From Mageeibacillus sp. UBA6980 (lineage in GTDB: Bacteria > Bacillota > Clostridia > Saccharofermentanales > Saccharofermentanaceae), in contig DJYK01000001.1 of NCBI GenBank assembly GCA_002450095.1, positions 1 to 64,000 on the forward strand: 64,000 nt of DNA. The letters run 5' to 3'. Shown one piece after another: positions 8,320 to 15,876 of the stretch. The notes under the pieces were generated by a model. It made no database searches and was not told the DNA's origin. It saw nothing but the letters and a program-made list of their open reading frames with translations. A program made the translations under genes and the position numbers. How positions within the stretch are numbered: the stretch's first letter is position 1; each line of letters opens with the position of its first letter.

Positions 8320-9456
8320 ATGAATAGAAGTGAATTCTTTCCCGAGATCAAAGGTAACTTCGGATTCGGTTGCATGAGGCTTCCGATGAAGAACGGATCT
8401 GTAGATTATGATGAGTTTATCCGTATGGCTGATGCATTTACCGATGCGGGCTTTAACTATTTTGATACCGCACACGGTTATATCGGAGGCCAGTCTGAAA
8501 TCGCGATCCGCGACTATGTTTCCAAAAGATACGACAGGAGCAGATTCCTTCTTACAAATAAACTGACGGAACCATATTTCAATTCCAATGAAGACATAAG
8601 ACCGTTCTTTGAGAACCAGCTCAAGTGGTGCGGCGTAGATTATTTTGATTTCTATCTTATGCACGCGCAGGACCACAATAACTATCAGAAGTTCAAGCGC
8701 TGCAAGGCATATGAGACCGCTTACGGATTCAAGGAAGAAGGACTGATAAAGCACTTCGGTCTGTCCTTCCACGATAAGGCGGAGGTCCTCGATATGATCC
8801 TTACCGAGCACCCGGAGATCGAGATAGTCCAGATACAGTTCAATTATGTCGACTATGATGATGCGTCTGTCGAAAGTCGCAAGGTGCATGAGGTCTGTTT
8901 GAAGCACAATAAACCCGTGATAATAATGGAGCCCGTCAAGGGAGGAAGCCTTGTCAATCTCCCTCCTGAGGCCGATAAGGTCTTCCGCGAACTTAACGGC
9001 GGAAGCAATGCAAGCTATGCTCTGAGGTACGCGGGAAGTTTCCCGAATATGGCGATGATCCTCTCGGGAATGAGCAATATGGAGCAGATGGAAGACAATA
9101 TAAGTTCCATGAAGGACTTTAAGCCTTTAGATCAGACTGAGATGGATGCGGTCGCGAGAGTATGCGGCATATTTAAGAAACTCAACATGATCCCTTGTAC
9201 GGCATGCCGTTACTGTGTCGAAGAGAATGAATGTCCGATGAATATCAGGATCCCCGATATGTTCTCGACTCTCAACGCACACGAGGCGTTCCACGATTGG
9301 AACTCATCGTTTTATTACGAGAGCGTCGTTACGAACAACGGTCATTCCAAAGCGTCCGAATGCATCGAATGCGGTATGTGTGAGCAGGTCTGTCCCCAGC
9401 ATCTTCCCATAAGAGATCTTCTTAAGGACGTTGCTAAGGCATTTGAGAACTCTTGA
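8320..9456 (+). CDS. Aldo/keto reductase with C-terminal ferredoxin domain
   Basis: A 378-residue fusion. Residues 1 to about 270 form the AKR TIM barrel: GFNYFDTAHGY carries the catalytic Asp and Tyr, LLTNKL the Lys, and YLMHAQD the His. The C-terminus carries cysteine clusters CTACRYC..ECP and CIECGMCEQVCP that would hold 4Fe-4S clusters, as in the predicted oxidoreductases of strict anaerobes. The gene overlaps the next by four bases (TTGA), indicating translational coupling. The electron partner and substrate are unknown. Confidence 0.9.
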   Translation: MNRSEFFPEIKGNFGFGCMRLPMKNGSVDYDEFIRMADAFTDAGFNYFDTAHGYIGGQSEIAIRDYVSKRYDRSRFLLTNKLTEPYFNSNEDIRPFFENQLKWCGVDYFDFYLMHAQDHNNYQKFKRCKAYETAYGFKEEGLIKHFGLSFHDKAEVLDMILTEHPEIEIVQIQFNYVDYDDASVESRKVHEVCLKHNKPVIIMEPVKGGSLVNLPPEADKVFRELNGGSNASYALRYAGSFPNMAMILSGMSNMEQMEDNISSMKDFKPLDQTEMDAVARVCGIFKKLNMIPCTACRYCVEENECPMNIRIPDMFSTLNAHEAFHDWNSSFYYESVVTNNGHSKASECIECGMCEQVCPQHLPIRDLLKDVAKAFENS

Positions 9457-10385
9457 TAATCAATACCGGACAGAGAACGGATATTCCGGCATTCTATTCC
9501 GAATGGTTCTTAAGAAGACTTCGGGAAGGATATGTTCTTGTCAGAAATCCGTATAACTTCCATCAGGTCAACCGTTACAGGCTCGACCCTTCGGTCGTTG
9601 ATGTGATAGGCTTCTGCACCAAGAACCCGCTTCCGATGATCCCTCATATGGATCTTCTTAAAGATTACGGGCAGTACTGGTTCGTGACGATCACGCCTTA
9701 CGGCAGGGATATAGAGCCTATGGTCCCGGATAAGCATGCCATCCTTGATTCGTTTAAGACTCTGTCTGATATAGTCGGAGTCGATTCGATAGGATGGAGA
9801 TATGATCCGATCTTTATAAATGACAGGTATACGGAAGAATATCACCTTCATTCTTTCGAGACGATGGCTGCCGCTCTTGCCGGATATACGAAGACCGTCG
9901 TCATCAGTTTTATCGATCTGTACCCGAAGGTCAGAAGGAACTTTCCTGAAGTTCGGGAGATGACTTATGAGCAAAAGCTTACTCTCGGGAAGAGGATGAT
10001 CGAGATCGCATCTTCATGCGGCATGACGGTCAGGCCATGTGCCGAGGGGAACTTTCTCTCGCCTTACGGTGCGGACACGGGAGGATGCATGACGATAGCA
10101 ACTTATGAGAAAGCGATAGGAGCGAGGCTCGAAGCGCCCCAAAGGAAAGGTGCGAGGGCTGAATGCGCATGTTACCTTGCCTGTGATATCGGGGCTTACA
10201 ACACTTGCAGGCATCTGTGTAAGTACTGCTATGCCAATGCCGAACCCGAAGTCGTCTTACAAAACAGCAAACTTCACGATCCTTCGTCCCCGCTTCTTAT
10301 AGGTAATATCGAGCCGGAGGACAAGATCTTCGAGGTACCTCAGACTTCCTGGATAGACAGACAGTTGAGATTAGATATACTATGA
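9453..10385 (+). CDS. DUF1848 family Fe-S/radical-SAM-like protein
   Basis: A 310-residue protein matching the DUF1848 pattern: an N-terminus like MIINTGQRTDIPAFYSEW, a central FCTKNPLPM, and a C-terminal cysteine-rich segment CACYLACDIGAYNTC then CKYCYAN, likely an Fe-S site. The family is related to SplB/radical-SAM-like proteins, but its reaction is unknown. The start is a TTG overlapping the stop of the aldo/keto reductase, so the two are probably made together. Confidence 0.85.
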   Translation: MIINTGQRTDIPAFYSEWFLRRLREGYVLVRNPYNFHQVNRYRLDPSVVDVIGFCTKNPLPMIPHMDLLKDYGQYWFVTITPYGRDIEPMVPDKHAILDSFKTLSDIVGVDSIGWRYDPIFINDRYTEEYHLHSFETMAAALAGYTKTVVISFIDLYPKVRRNFPEVREMTYEQKLTLGKRMIEIASSCGMTVRPCAEGNFLSPYGADTGGCMTIATYEKAIGARLEAPQRKGARAECACYLACDIGAYNTCRHLCKYCYANAEPEVVLQNSKLHDPSSPLLIGNIEPEDKIFEVPQTSWIDRQLRLDIL

Positions 10386-10403
10386 ACCATAAGGAGCGGG
10401 CAT

Positions 10404-10817
10404 ATGCATTTTAAATATGTGAGGATACAGGGACAGGAACTTGCCGAGAATACCATGTACGCCAAAGGGGTATTCAGTATGTGCTGGCAGCTCGTTCAAA
10501 ACGACGTTATGGAAGGTGAGGATGCGGACCTGTTTAAGGCTATAGACGGATGGTTCGCCACTCATTTGCCATGGCCTCCGCAGTGCAAGAACAGGGAGAA
10601 GGTCGTCTGCTTTTTTAAGACCGAGAACACCGAAGAGATGATGAAGATGATCCGGCCCGCACTATGGCTTCTTGAAAAATACAACCACCCCTATTATCTC
10701 GTCTACACGAATACCCCCGGGGAAATCGTATATGAAGATCAATATCAGGTGGCCGTGAAGGTCCCGGGTGCCCTTCAGATCGAAAAGCTTCAGGAAAGCT
10801 GGAGTCCCGAAGAATAG
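10404..10817 (+). CDS. Conserved-looking hypothetical protein
   Basis: A 137-residue soluble protein with no signal peptide or membrane segment. Notable features are a Trp/Pro-rich stretch (FATHLPWPPQC) and a C-terminal half rich in aromatic residues (WLLEKYNHPYYLVYTNTPG). I do not recognise the family. A good ribosome-binding site (AAGGAGCGGG) precedes the ATG, 18 bases after the DUF1848 gene, so it probably closes that operon. Confidence 0.7.
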   Translation: MHFKYVRIQGQELAENTMYAKGVFSMCWQLVQNDVMEGEDADLFKAIDGWFATHLPWPPQCKNREKVVCFFKTENTEEMMKMIRPALWLLEKYNHPYYLVYTNTPGEIVYEDQYQVAVKVPGALQIEKLQESWSPEE

Positions 10818-10841
10818 ATTCCGTGAAGTTTACAGTTTGTA

Positions 10842-10870
10842 TTGCAAAAACAGGTCTTCTGTTTTAGTAT
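10842..10870 (+). promoter_or_regulatory. feoAB promoter
   Basis: -35 TTGCAA (10842-10847), 17-base spacer, -10 TAGTAT (10865-10870). The -10 is followed immediately by the first operator palindrome, so a bound repressor would cover the transcription start. The leader from there to feoA is about 110 bases. Confidence 0.7.
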
Positions 10871-10886
10871 GTTAGTCGCGACTAAC
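10871..10886. promoter_or_regulatory. GTTAGT-N4-ACTAAC operator, copy 2 (feo)
   Basis: GTTAGTCGCGACTAAC is an exact 16-base palindrome abutting the feo -10 box. It shares half-sites with the copies at 10898 and 1075. A DtxR/MntR-type iron or manganese repressor is the likeliest binder, judged from half-site similarity and from the target genes. Confidence 0.75.
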
Positions 10887-10897
10887 CATATATGAGA

Positions 10898-10913
10898 GTT
10901 AGTTACAACTAAC
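10898..10913. promoter_or_regulatory. GTTAGT-N4-ACTAAC operator, copy 3 (feo)
   Basis: GTTAGTT-AC-AACTAAC has perfect seven-base arms. It starts 27 bases after copy 2, about two and a half helical turns, and lies in the transcribed leader of feoA. Confidence 0.7.
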
Positions 10914-10987
10914 AATAGAAAGAAGCGGGCCCGGATCTGACAGAATGGCAGTTCTCATTTCAAGCCTGCTTCCCGGGAGGATAAAGC

Positions 10988-11215
10988 ATGAAGATAACCG
11001 AACTTAAAGCAGACAGGAAGGGGATCATCCGGAGTATAGGTACCGATGAACACTTCGTAAGCAGGATCACATCAGTGGGACTTATCGAGGGGACGCCTTT
11101 TCAGATAGTCCGTAACGATAAGAAGATGCCGGTATTGCTTTTCGCGAGGGAGACGCTTCTCGCTCTTAACAGGAACGACTGTGAGAGCATTGAGGTCGAG
11201 GAGGTGAATTCATGA
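10988..11215 (+). CDS. feoA: FeoA, ferrous iron transport accessory protein
   Basis: A 75-residue SH3-like cytoplasmic protein that partners FeoB. The family pattern is clear: RKGIIRSIG, then RITSVGLIEGTPFQIVRND, then LALNRNDCESIEVEE. It overlaps feoB by four bases (ATGA), so the two are translationally coupled. GGGAGGAT supplies a ribosome-binding site. Iron repression is expected from the two operator palindromes upstream. Confidence 0.93.
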   Translation: MKITELKADRKGIIRSIGTDEHFVSRITSVGLIEGTPFQIVRNDKKMPVLLFARETLLALNRNDCESIEVEEVNS

Positions 11216-13041
11216 ATTCGATAGCACTTCTCGGACAGCCTAACTCAGGTAAATCCACTGTATTTAATGCCCTCACGGGTTCAAGACAGCATGTCGGCAA
11301 CTGGCCCGGCAAGACCGTAGAGAAGAAAGAGGGTACTTATACTTACGATTCCGTTAAGTATACGATCACGGACCTTCCGGGAAGCTACGGACTTACGGGG
11401 AACTCCGATGAGGAGAAGATAACGGTTGACTATATTAAGTCGGGAAGGGCCGATCTCGTCTGCATTCTGGTCGATGCCTCCCAGCTCGAGCGAAGCATGT
11501 ACATGCTCGCAGACTTCGCCGGAATGGATGTTCCGTGCGTACTGGTCCTCAACATGATGGATGTCGCGAAGCTTCAGAATAAGGAGATCGATGCAGGAAA
11601 GTTATCTGACAGGCTGGGGATCCCGGTACTGCCGTTTACTGCAGCGGAGAGCAAGGGCTACGATGAGTTCAGAGCCCTTATCGCGAAGGAACTGAAACAG
11701 CCTCATAAGCTTACGACCAAGCCGGAAGGCACAGACGGTCAGTCGAAGTTTTCCTGGATCAACGGTCTTCTTGACGGTGTCACGAAGAAGACGGAAACCT
11801 CATATAAACTCTCAAAGTTTGACAAAGCATGCACATCCCCGGTGTTGGGAAAGATTATCTCGGTGGGTGTCATTCTTCTGGCATTCGTCGTGGCAATGAT
11901 AATCTGTATCCCGTTTATGGAAGTTGGAGGAATGATCCCGCTTCTTCTGAATAAGCCTATCGCCGATCTTCTTAACGGTTGGAATGTCCACCCGTGGCTC
12001 GTATCGATATTCAGCCTGTTGATCCCGAATGCGCTTTATTTCTCGCTCGCGATGGCGGGATTTGTCCTTGGAGTAAATATCGTCTTCGGCTTCCTTGAGG
12101 AGATAGGGTTTCTTGCGAGAGCCGCATATGTATTCGATCCCGTTCTGTCGAGGCTCGGACTTCAGGGTAAGGCAGTTGCACCTATCCTCATGGGATTCGG
12201 TTGTACGATCGGAGGTGCGTGCGGTACGAGAGTCATGGATAACTGGGGACAGAAGATGCTGGCGATGGCCGTAGTCTGGGCCGTTCCCTGCGCATCGATC
12301 TGGTCGATAATGCCCGTAATATCCAATATGTTCTTCCCGTGGTGGGGCACGATACTCGTCTGCCTTGGCATAATCGCATATATCTTCATCCTTATGTGGA
12401 TCGTATCAAAGGTGTTCGGTAGAAAGCTCGCACCTAAGGAGAGCAGGATGGGCATGATCATGGAACTTCCTCCTTATCACAAGGCTCACTGGAAGCACAT
12501 CATCAAGGAAGCGTTCCTCAAGGCGGTCGATATATTCAAGAGAGCTTTAAGAACGGTTATCATAATCTCGATCATATTCTGGGCATTCTCCTACAGTTCC
12601 ACGGGAAGTGTAGAAGACTCGCTCCTCTACAAGGTCGGAACATTCATAGAGCCGGTTACGAAGTTCTTCGGATTGAGCTGGCAGACATTCATGGGATTCC
12701 TCGCTGCGGCATTCGCCAAGGAAGCGGTCCTCGGTGTCCTCAATGCGATATTCGTAGGTCAGAGCACTATAGTCGAGGCGACGTTCAATTCCAAGGTCGT
12801 AGGCGTAGGAGACGGTGCGCAGCTCGCCGCTGTCATGAGTCAGTCGATATCTCAGGCAGAAGCTCTCGCATTCATCTTCGCATGCACGTTCAGCATACCT
12901 TGTATCATGGCACTTACAACAACGTATAAGGAGTCGAGGAGCTTTAAGTGGACCGCAAAGATCGCGGGATTCTACGTGTTGTCCGCTCTTGTATTATCCT
13001 GTATCGTGTACCATGTTGCGGCAATCTTTTTGGGAGCGTGA
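11212..13041 (+). CDS. feoB: FeoB, ferrous iron transporter (variant membrane motif)
   Basis: A 609-residue GTPase-linked iron permease. The N-terminal G domain has GQPNSGKST (about residues 6-14), DLPGSYGL and NMMD. About residues 215-605 hold the Gate/core membrane domain. The usual Gate motif around GCNVPA is replaced by GFGCTIGGACGTRV (about residues 326-340), and the second conserved cysteine site reads VPCASIWS. The overall length is short for FeoB, with a reduced GDI region. The metal is presumably Fe2+, but the altered motif leaves room for another divalent metal. Confidence 0.92.
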   Translation: MNSIALLGQPNSGKSTVFNALTGSRQHVGNWPGKTVEKKEGTYTYDSVKYTITDLPGSYGLTGNSDEEKITVDYIKSGRADLVCILVDASQLERSMYMLADFAGMDVPCVLVLNMMDVAKLQNKEIDAGKLSDRLGIPVLPFTAAESKGYDEFRALIAKELKQPHKLTTKPEGTDGQSKFSWINGLLDGVTKKTETSYKLSKFDKACTSPVLGKIISVGVILLAFVVAMIICIPFMEVGGMIPLLLNKPIADLLNGWNVHPWLVSIFSLLIPNALYFSLAMAGFVLGVNIVFGFLEEIGFLARAAYVFDPVLSRLGLQGKAVAPILMGFGCTIGGACGTRVMDNWGQKMLAMAVVWAVPCASIWSIMPVISNMFFPWWGTILVCLGIIAYIFILMWIVSKVFGRKLAPKESRMGMIMELPPYHKAHWKHIIKEAFLKAVDIFKRALRTVIIISIIFWAFSYSSTGSVEDSLLYKVGTFIEPVTKFFGLSWQTFMGFLAAAFAKEAVLGVLNAIFVGQSTIVEATFNSKVVGVGDGAQLAAVMSQSISQAEALAFIFACTFSIPCIMALTTTYKESRSFKWTAKIAGFYVLSALVLSCIVYHVAAIFLGA

Positions 13042-13045
13042 TAAA

Positions 13046-13294
13046 ATGTATAAGACTGTTCTTAAGATAGACGGAATGATGTGCGGAATGTGTGAAGCTC
13101 ATATCTGTGACGCGATCCGCAAGGAAGTGCCCTCAGCCTCGAAGGTAAAGGCCTCAAGGGCCAAGGGAGAGGCGTCGTTTCTGACTAAGGATGAGGTTGA
13201 TGCCGATAAGATCCGCAGGGCTGTCAATTCGACCGGCTATACCTGTACTTCGGCCGAATGCGATATCTATGTCAAAAAAGGTCTGTTCGGATGA
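13046..13294 (+). CDS. Heavy-metal-associated (HMA) domain protein
   Basis: An 82-residue ferredoxin-fold metal carrier. The metal loop reads GMMCGMCEAHI, a CxxC site flanked by methionines; the rest (AIRKEVPSASKVKASRAKGEA, then IRRAVNSTGY) follows the HMA pattern. A longer frame opens at 12989 inside feoB, but the ATG at 13046, after GGGAGCG and five bases beyond the feoB stop, is the credible start. Being in the feo operon suggests metal trafficking linked to FeoB, which is unusual for a typically copper-binding fold. Confidence 0.85.
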   Translation: MYKTVLKIDGMMCGMCEAHICDAIRKEVPSASKVKASRAKGEASFLTKDEVDADKIRRAVNSTGYTCTSAECDIYVKKGLFG

Positions 13295-13314
13295 GCTCGC
13301 AATAGGAGAAGCGT

Positions 13315-13950
13315 ATGAAGTACTTTGGTTTACCGGCTGCTATGTGGGTATTATATAAAAGTTCTTTCCGTGATCATCTTGTCACGGATCTCGGATTTTC
13401 AAAGGAAACCGCAGCCAAGATCTGTCACGATGCCAAGCCTGTTTATAAGTCTATTATTGTAAAGCTCCCCGAATTCGAGAAGGGAGACCGCTTCGTTACC
13501 AATATAGTAAACTGTGCGCTTTTGGTAGCGTTCATTAAATGTATGGACAGAAGGCCGTCAGTTGATGAACTTACAAAGTTCTATGAGAATGCCATGAAGA
13601 TCGCGCCTACTAAGATGATGTGCAGGTCGGCCGGCAGATCCAAATTCAGCGACAGGGATATTAACAGTCAGAAAGCTACTGCCGCGCTTCGTGCCGGCGA
13701 CCGCAATCCGTATTCATGGAATATGGATTACATCCCGTATGAAGACGGCTCAGGCTATGAGGCGAGATTCCATTCATGCGGGATCTGCGTGCTGATGAGA
13801 GAGTACGGATTCTTCGATCTGGTCCCTGCAATGTGCCACCTTGACTACACTATGAGTGAACTTGGCGGAGCCTCGGTGTTTGTCAGGAAATATACCCTTG
13901 CCTCCGGCGGCCCTTACTGCGACTGCGGATATAAGAAAAAGAACGTTTAA
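13315..13950 (+). CDS. L-2-amino-thiazoline-4-carboxylic acid hydrolase family protein
   Basis: A 211-residue protein matching the ATC hydrolase family. The C-terminal signature is FHSCGICVLMREYGFFDL, then PAMCHLDYTMSE, then TLASGGPYCDCGYKK, with the conserved cysteines and the TLA-GG-CD end. Characterised relatives open the thiazoline ring on the way to L-cysteine, but most family members are untested. It lies 20 bases after the HMA gene with its own GGAG site, so it is probably the last gene of the feo operon. The link to iron may be sulfur supply; this is inference. Confidence 0.8.
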   Translation: MKYFGLPAAMWVLYKSSFRDHLVTDLGFSKETAAKICHDAKPVYKSIIVKLPEFEKGDRFVTNIVNCALLVAFIKCMDRRPSVDELTKFYENAMKIAPTKMMCRSAGRSKFSDRDINSQKATAALRAGDRNPYSWNMDYIPYEDGSGYEARFHSCGICVLMREYGFFDLVPAMCHLDYTMSELGGASVFVRKYTLASGGPYCDCGYKKKNV

Positions 13951-13954
13951 GGGT

Positions 13955-14392
13955 TTACTGCAGGGTAAGTTCTTTGTATTCCTCGAGGAGTTTATTAAGA
14001 TCCATCACACTCAGGTTGTTTTTGACAGCGTAGATGATTATGCTGTCTCTTCTGCTCTTAGGGTAGAGGATACCTTCTCTCGAGATCTCGAGTGCCCGCT
14101 GACATTCTTCGAGAGTCATTCCTGCTCCGAGAGCGATGGCGATGATCTTGTCTCTGCCGGGTTGTCTGGATCCGTCCATGATCTGGTATATGTAGTTTCT
14201 GTCTAATTTGCTTGCCCTTTGAAGATCTGCCACGGTCATATTTCTGTCGTCTATGATCGTCTTTATGTATTCATGAAGCGTCAAAGGATATTTGCCGTCG
14301 ATGAAGTCCACATAATCCGTAAGCTCCCTGTCGGTATCGCAGGATACGAGTTTTTGCATCAGGTTATCGGTTTTGTCTGTATAATCGGACAT
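13955..14392 (-). CDS. XRE-type helix-turn-helix protein
   Basis: A 145-residue protein with a central Cro/CI-type HTH (about residues 50-110: MTVADLQRASKLDRNYIYQI, then MDGSRQPGRDKIIAIALGAG). The rest is helical. It has a strong ribosome-binding site (AAGGAGGACAT) and is divergent from the Ser/Thr kinase gene with only 31 bases between starts, so a dimer bound there could control both. It may be a target or regulator of the kinase; this is inference from the pairing. Confidence 0.8.
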   Translation of the reverse strand: MSDYTDKTDNLMQKLVSCDTDRELTDYVDFIDGKYPLTLHEYIKTIIDDRNMTVADLQRASKLDRNYIYQIMDGSRQPGRDKIIAIALGAGMTLEECQRALEISREGILYPKSRRDSIIIYAVKNNLSVMDLNKLLEEYKELTLQ

Positions 14393-14423
14393 ATGTCCTC
14401 CTTAATAATCGTATAATAAATGT

Positions 14424-15473
14424 ATGAGCAATTCGTCTGTCTATAAAGAATTATATCAGTATGATAATAAGCACAGACTCGTTTTGAACGAGATAACAGG
14501 TGATGTCTTTATTTCAAAGACTCTTGCTCATTATGATTACGATGTGTATCGCTTCCTTTATGAACATCATAACCTGCATATCCCCCGTATAATCGATTTC
14601 TATAAAGACGGTGACAAGCTTGTCGTGATCGAGGAATATATTCGAGGGGATACATTCGATGTCGTCATCAATGATCCGGATCTGTCTGATGAGAAGAAAG
14701 AGAATTACTTTATCGAGCTCTGTGACGGTCTGGAGTTTCTTCATAATGCTCCTCATCCGGTAATACACCGCGATCTTAAGCCATCTAATATATTGGTGTC
14801 CGAAGGCGGACGCGTCATCATTATCGACTATGATGCCGCGAAGACTTACAAGGCTGACCGTGATCAGGATACGACATTTCTCGGCACAGAGGGCAGAGCG
14901 GCACCGGAGCAGTACGGTTTTATGCAGTCGGATGCCAGAACGGATATATATGCCTTAGGTACAATGATCCGTGATGCATTTCCAGATAACAGGAAGTATC
15001 AGAAGATAGCGAAGAAGGCTATGAGTTTTGATCCCGAAGACAGATATGATACGGTCCGCGAGTTGAAAGATGCGATGACGGGTCGGATCGGATTGGATTC
15101 CAAGCTTAAATCCTTATGGCCTCCACCGGGATTCCGGACGCGTTCCTGGGGCAAGATATGTCTGGCGCTGATCGGTTATCCTCTTTTGTTCTTCATTGCC
15201 ATAGGAGTGAAGACTAAGGACGGAACCCCGTCGGATCAGTTTATTATCCGTATGCTCGTCGGGATATATGAATTGCTCATGCTCGATATGTGTACATCCT
15301 GGACCGGCATGTTCGACAGCGTTCCTCTGATAAATCACAGTAACATCATAGTGCGCTACGTGATCAAGTTTATCTATAGTATTATCGGAATATTCGTAAT
15401 GATGTTCGTATATGTTATCTTATCAGATATTGTTCGACATTTTTGGGATTTTATGTCTGTGTATTTTTATTAA
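14424..15473 (+). CDS. Membrane Ser/Thr protein kinase, Hanks type
   Basis: A 349-residue kinase. The ATP lysine is probably in VFISKTL (about residue 30), but the glycine-rich loop is not recognisable. The catalytic loop HRDLKPSN (about 115) is intact. The DFG position reads DYD, and RAAPEQYG matches the APE motif. After about residue 220 come three membrane segments, with no PASTA repeats. The ATG lies only seven bases after a TATAAT (14412-14417) and has no ribosome-binding site, so a leaderless transcript is possible. Divergent from the HTH gene. Confidence 0.88.
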   Translation: MSNSSVYKELYQYDNKHRLVLNEITGDVFISKTLAHYDYDVYRFLYEHHNLHIPRIIDFYKDGDKLVVIEEYIRGDTFDVVINDPDLSDEKKENYFIELCDGLEFLHNAPHPVIHRDLKPSNILVSEGGRVIIIDYDAAKTYKADRDQDTTFLGTEGRAAPEQYGFMQSDARTDIYALGTMIRDAFPDNRKYQKIAKKAMSFDPEDRYDTVRELKDAMTGRIGLDSKLKSLWPPPGFRTRSWGKICLALIGYPLLFFIAIGVKTKDGTPSDQFIIRMLVGIYELLMLDMCTSWTGMFDSVPLINHSNIIVRYVIKFIYSIIGIFVMMFVYVILSDIVRHFWDFMSVYFY

Positions 15474-15502
15474 AACTGCAGGGCCCGAGGCCCTGCAGTT
15501 TT
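15472..15502. terminator. Bidirectional rho-independent terminator
   Basis: Perfect 14-base arms AAAACTGCAGGGCC (15472-15485) and GGCCCTGCAGTTTT (15489-15502) around CGA. With A4 on one side and T4 on the other, it can terminate both the kinase and the convergent gene starting at 15861. Confidence 0.9.
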
Positions 15503-15504
15503 GA

Positions 15505-15861
15505 TCAGACCTTTTTGGAATTGATTATTATCGACACAATGCTGCAGATAACAATGACCATACACCAGCATGCCCATATGATCAGATCGGTAAATATGCC
15601 GTGCATGCCGAATCCCATCAGTGCGGCAAGACCGAAGAGTATGATGAGTGCGATATTAGATCCGTTCTTATTCGATTTGTGAGTCACGATAGAGACTATT
15701 CCGCCTGCTGTCATAAGAATGGCAACTACAAGTCCCGCTGAACCCGATGTTCCGCCCTCGTCGGAAAGAGCATCGGCTAGACCTGCAGCACAGGATTGAA
15801 ATGTGACGATCAATGATAAAACAATCGAGATAATACCTGATATAAGCTTCCAGACTTTCAT
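15505..15861 (-). CDS. Small four-helix membrane protein
   Basis: A 118-residue protein with about four hydrophobic segments (residues 5-24, 43-60, 69-86 and 90-112) separated by short polar loops. I do not recognise the family. It lies 15 bases downstream of the secreted repeat protein and is probably cotranscribed with it; both end at the shared bidirectional terminator. Confidence 0.65.
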   Translation of the reverse strand: MKVWKLISGIISIVLSLIVTFQSCAAGLADALSDEGGTSGSAGLVVAILMTAGGIVSIVTHKSNKNGSNIALIILFGLAALMGFGMHGIFTDLIIWACWCMVIVICSIVSIIINSKKV

Positions 15862-15876
15862 AGAATGATTCCTCGT

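Noticed and set aside
12989..13045. Upstream start for the HMA protein
   Set aside because: It would begin inside feoB; the ATG at 13046 has a ribosome-binding site and gives a normal HMA length.
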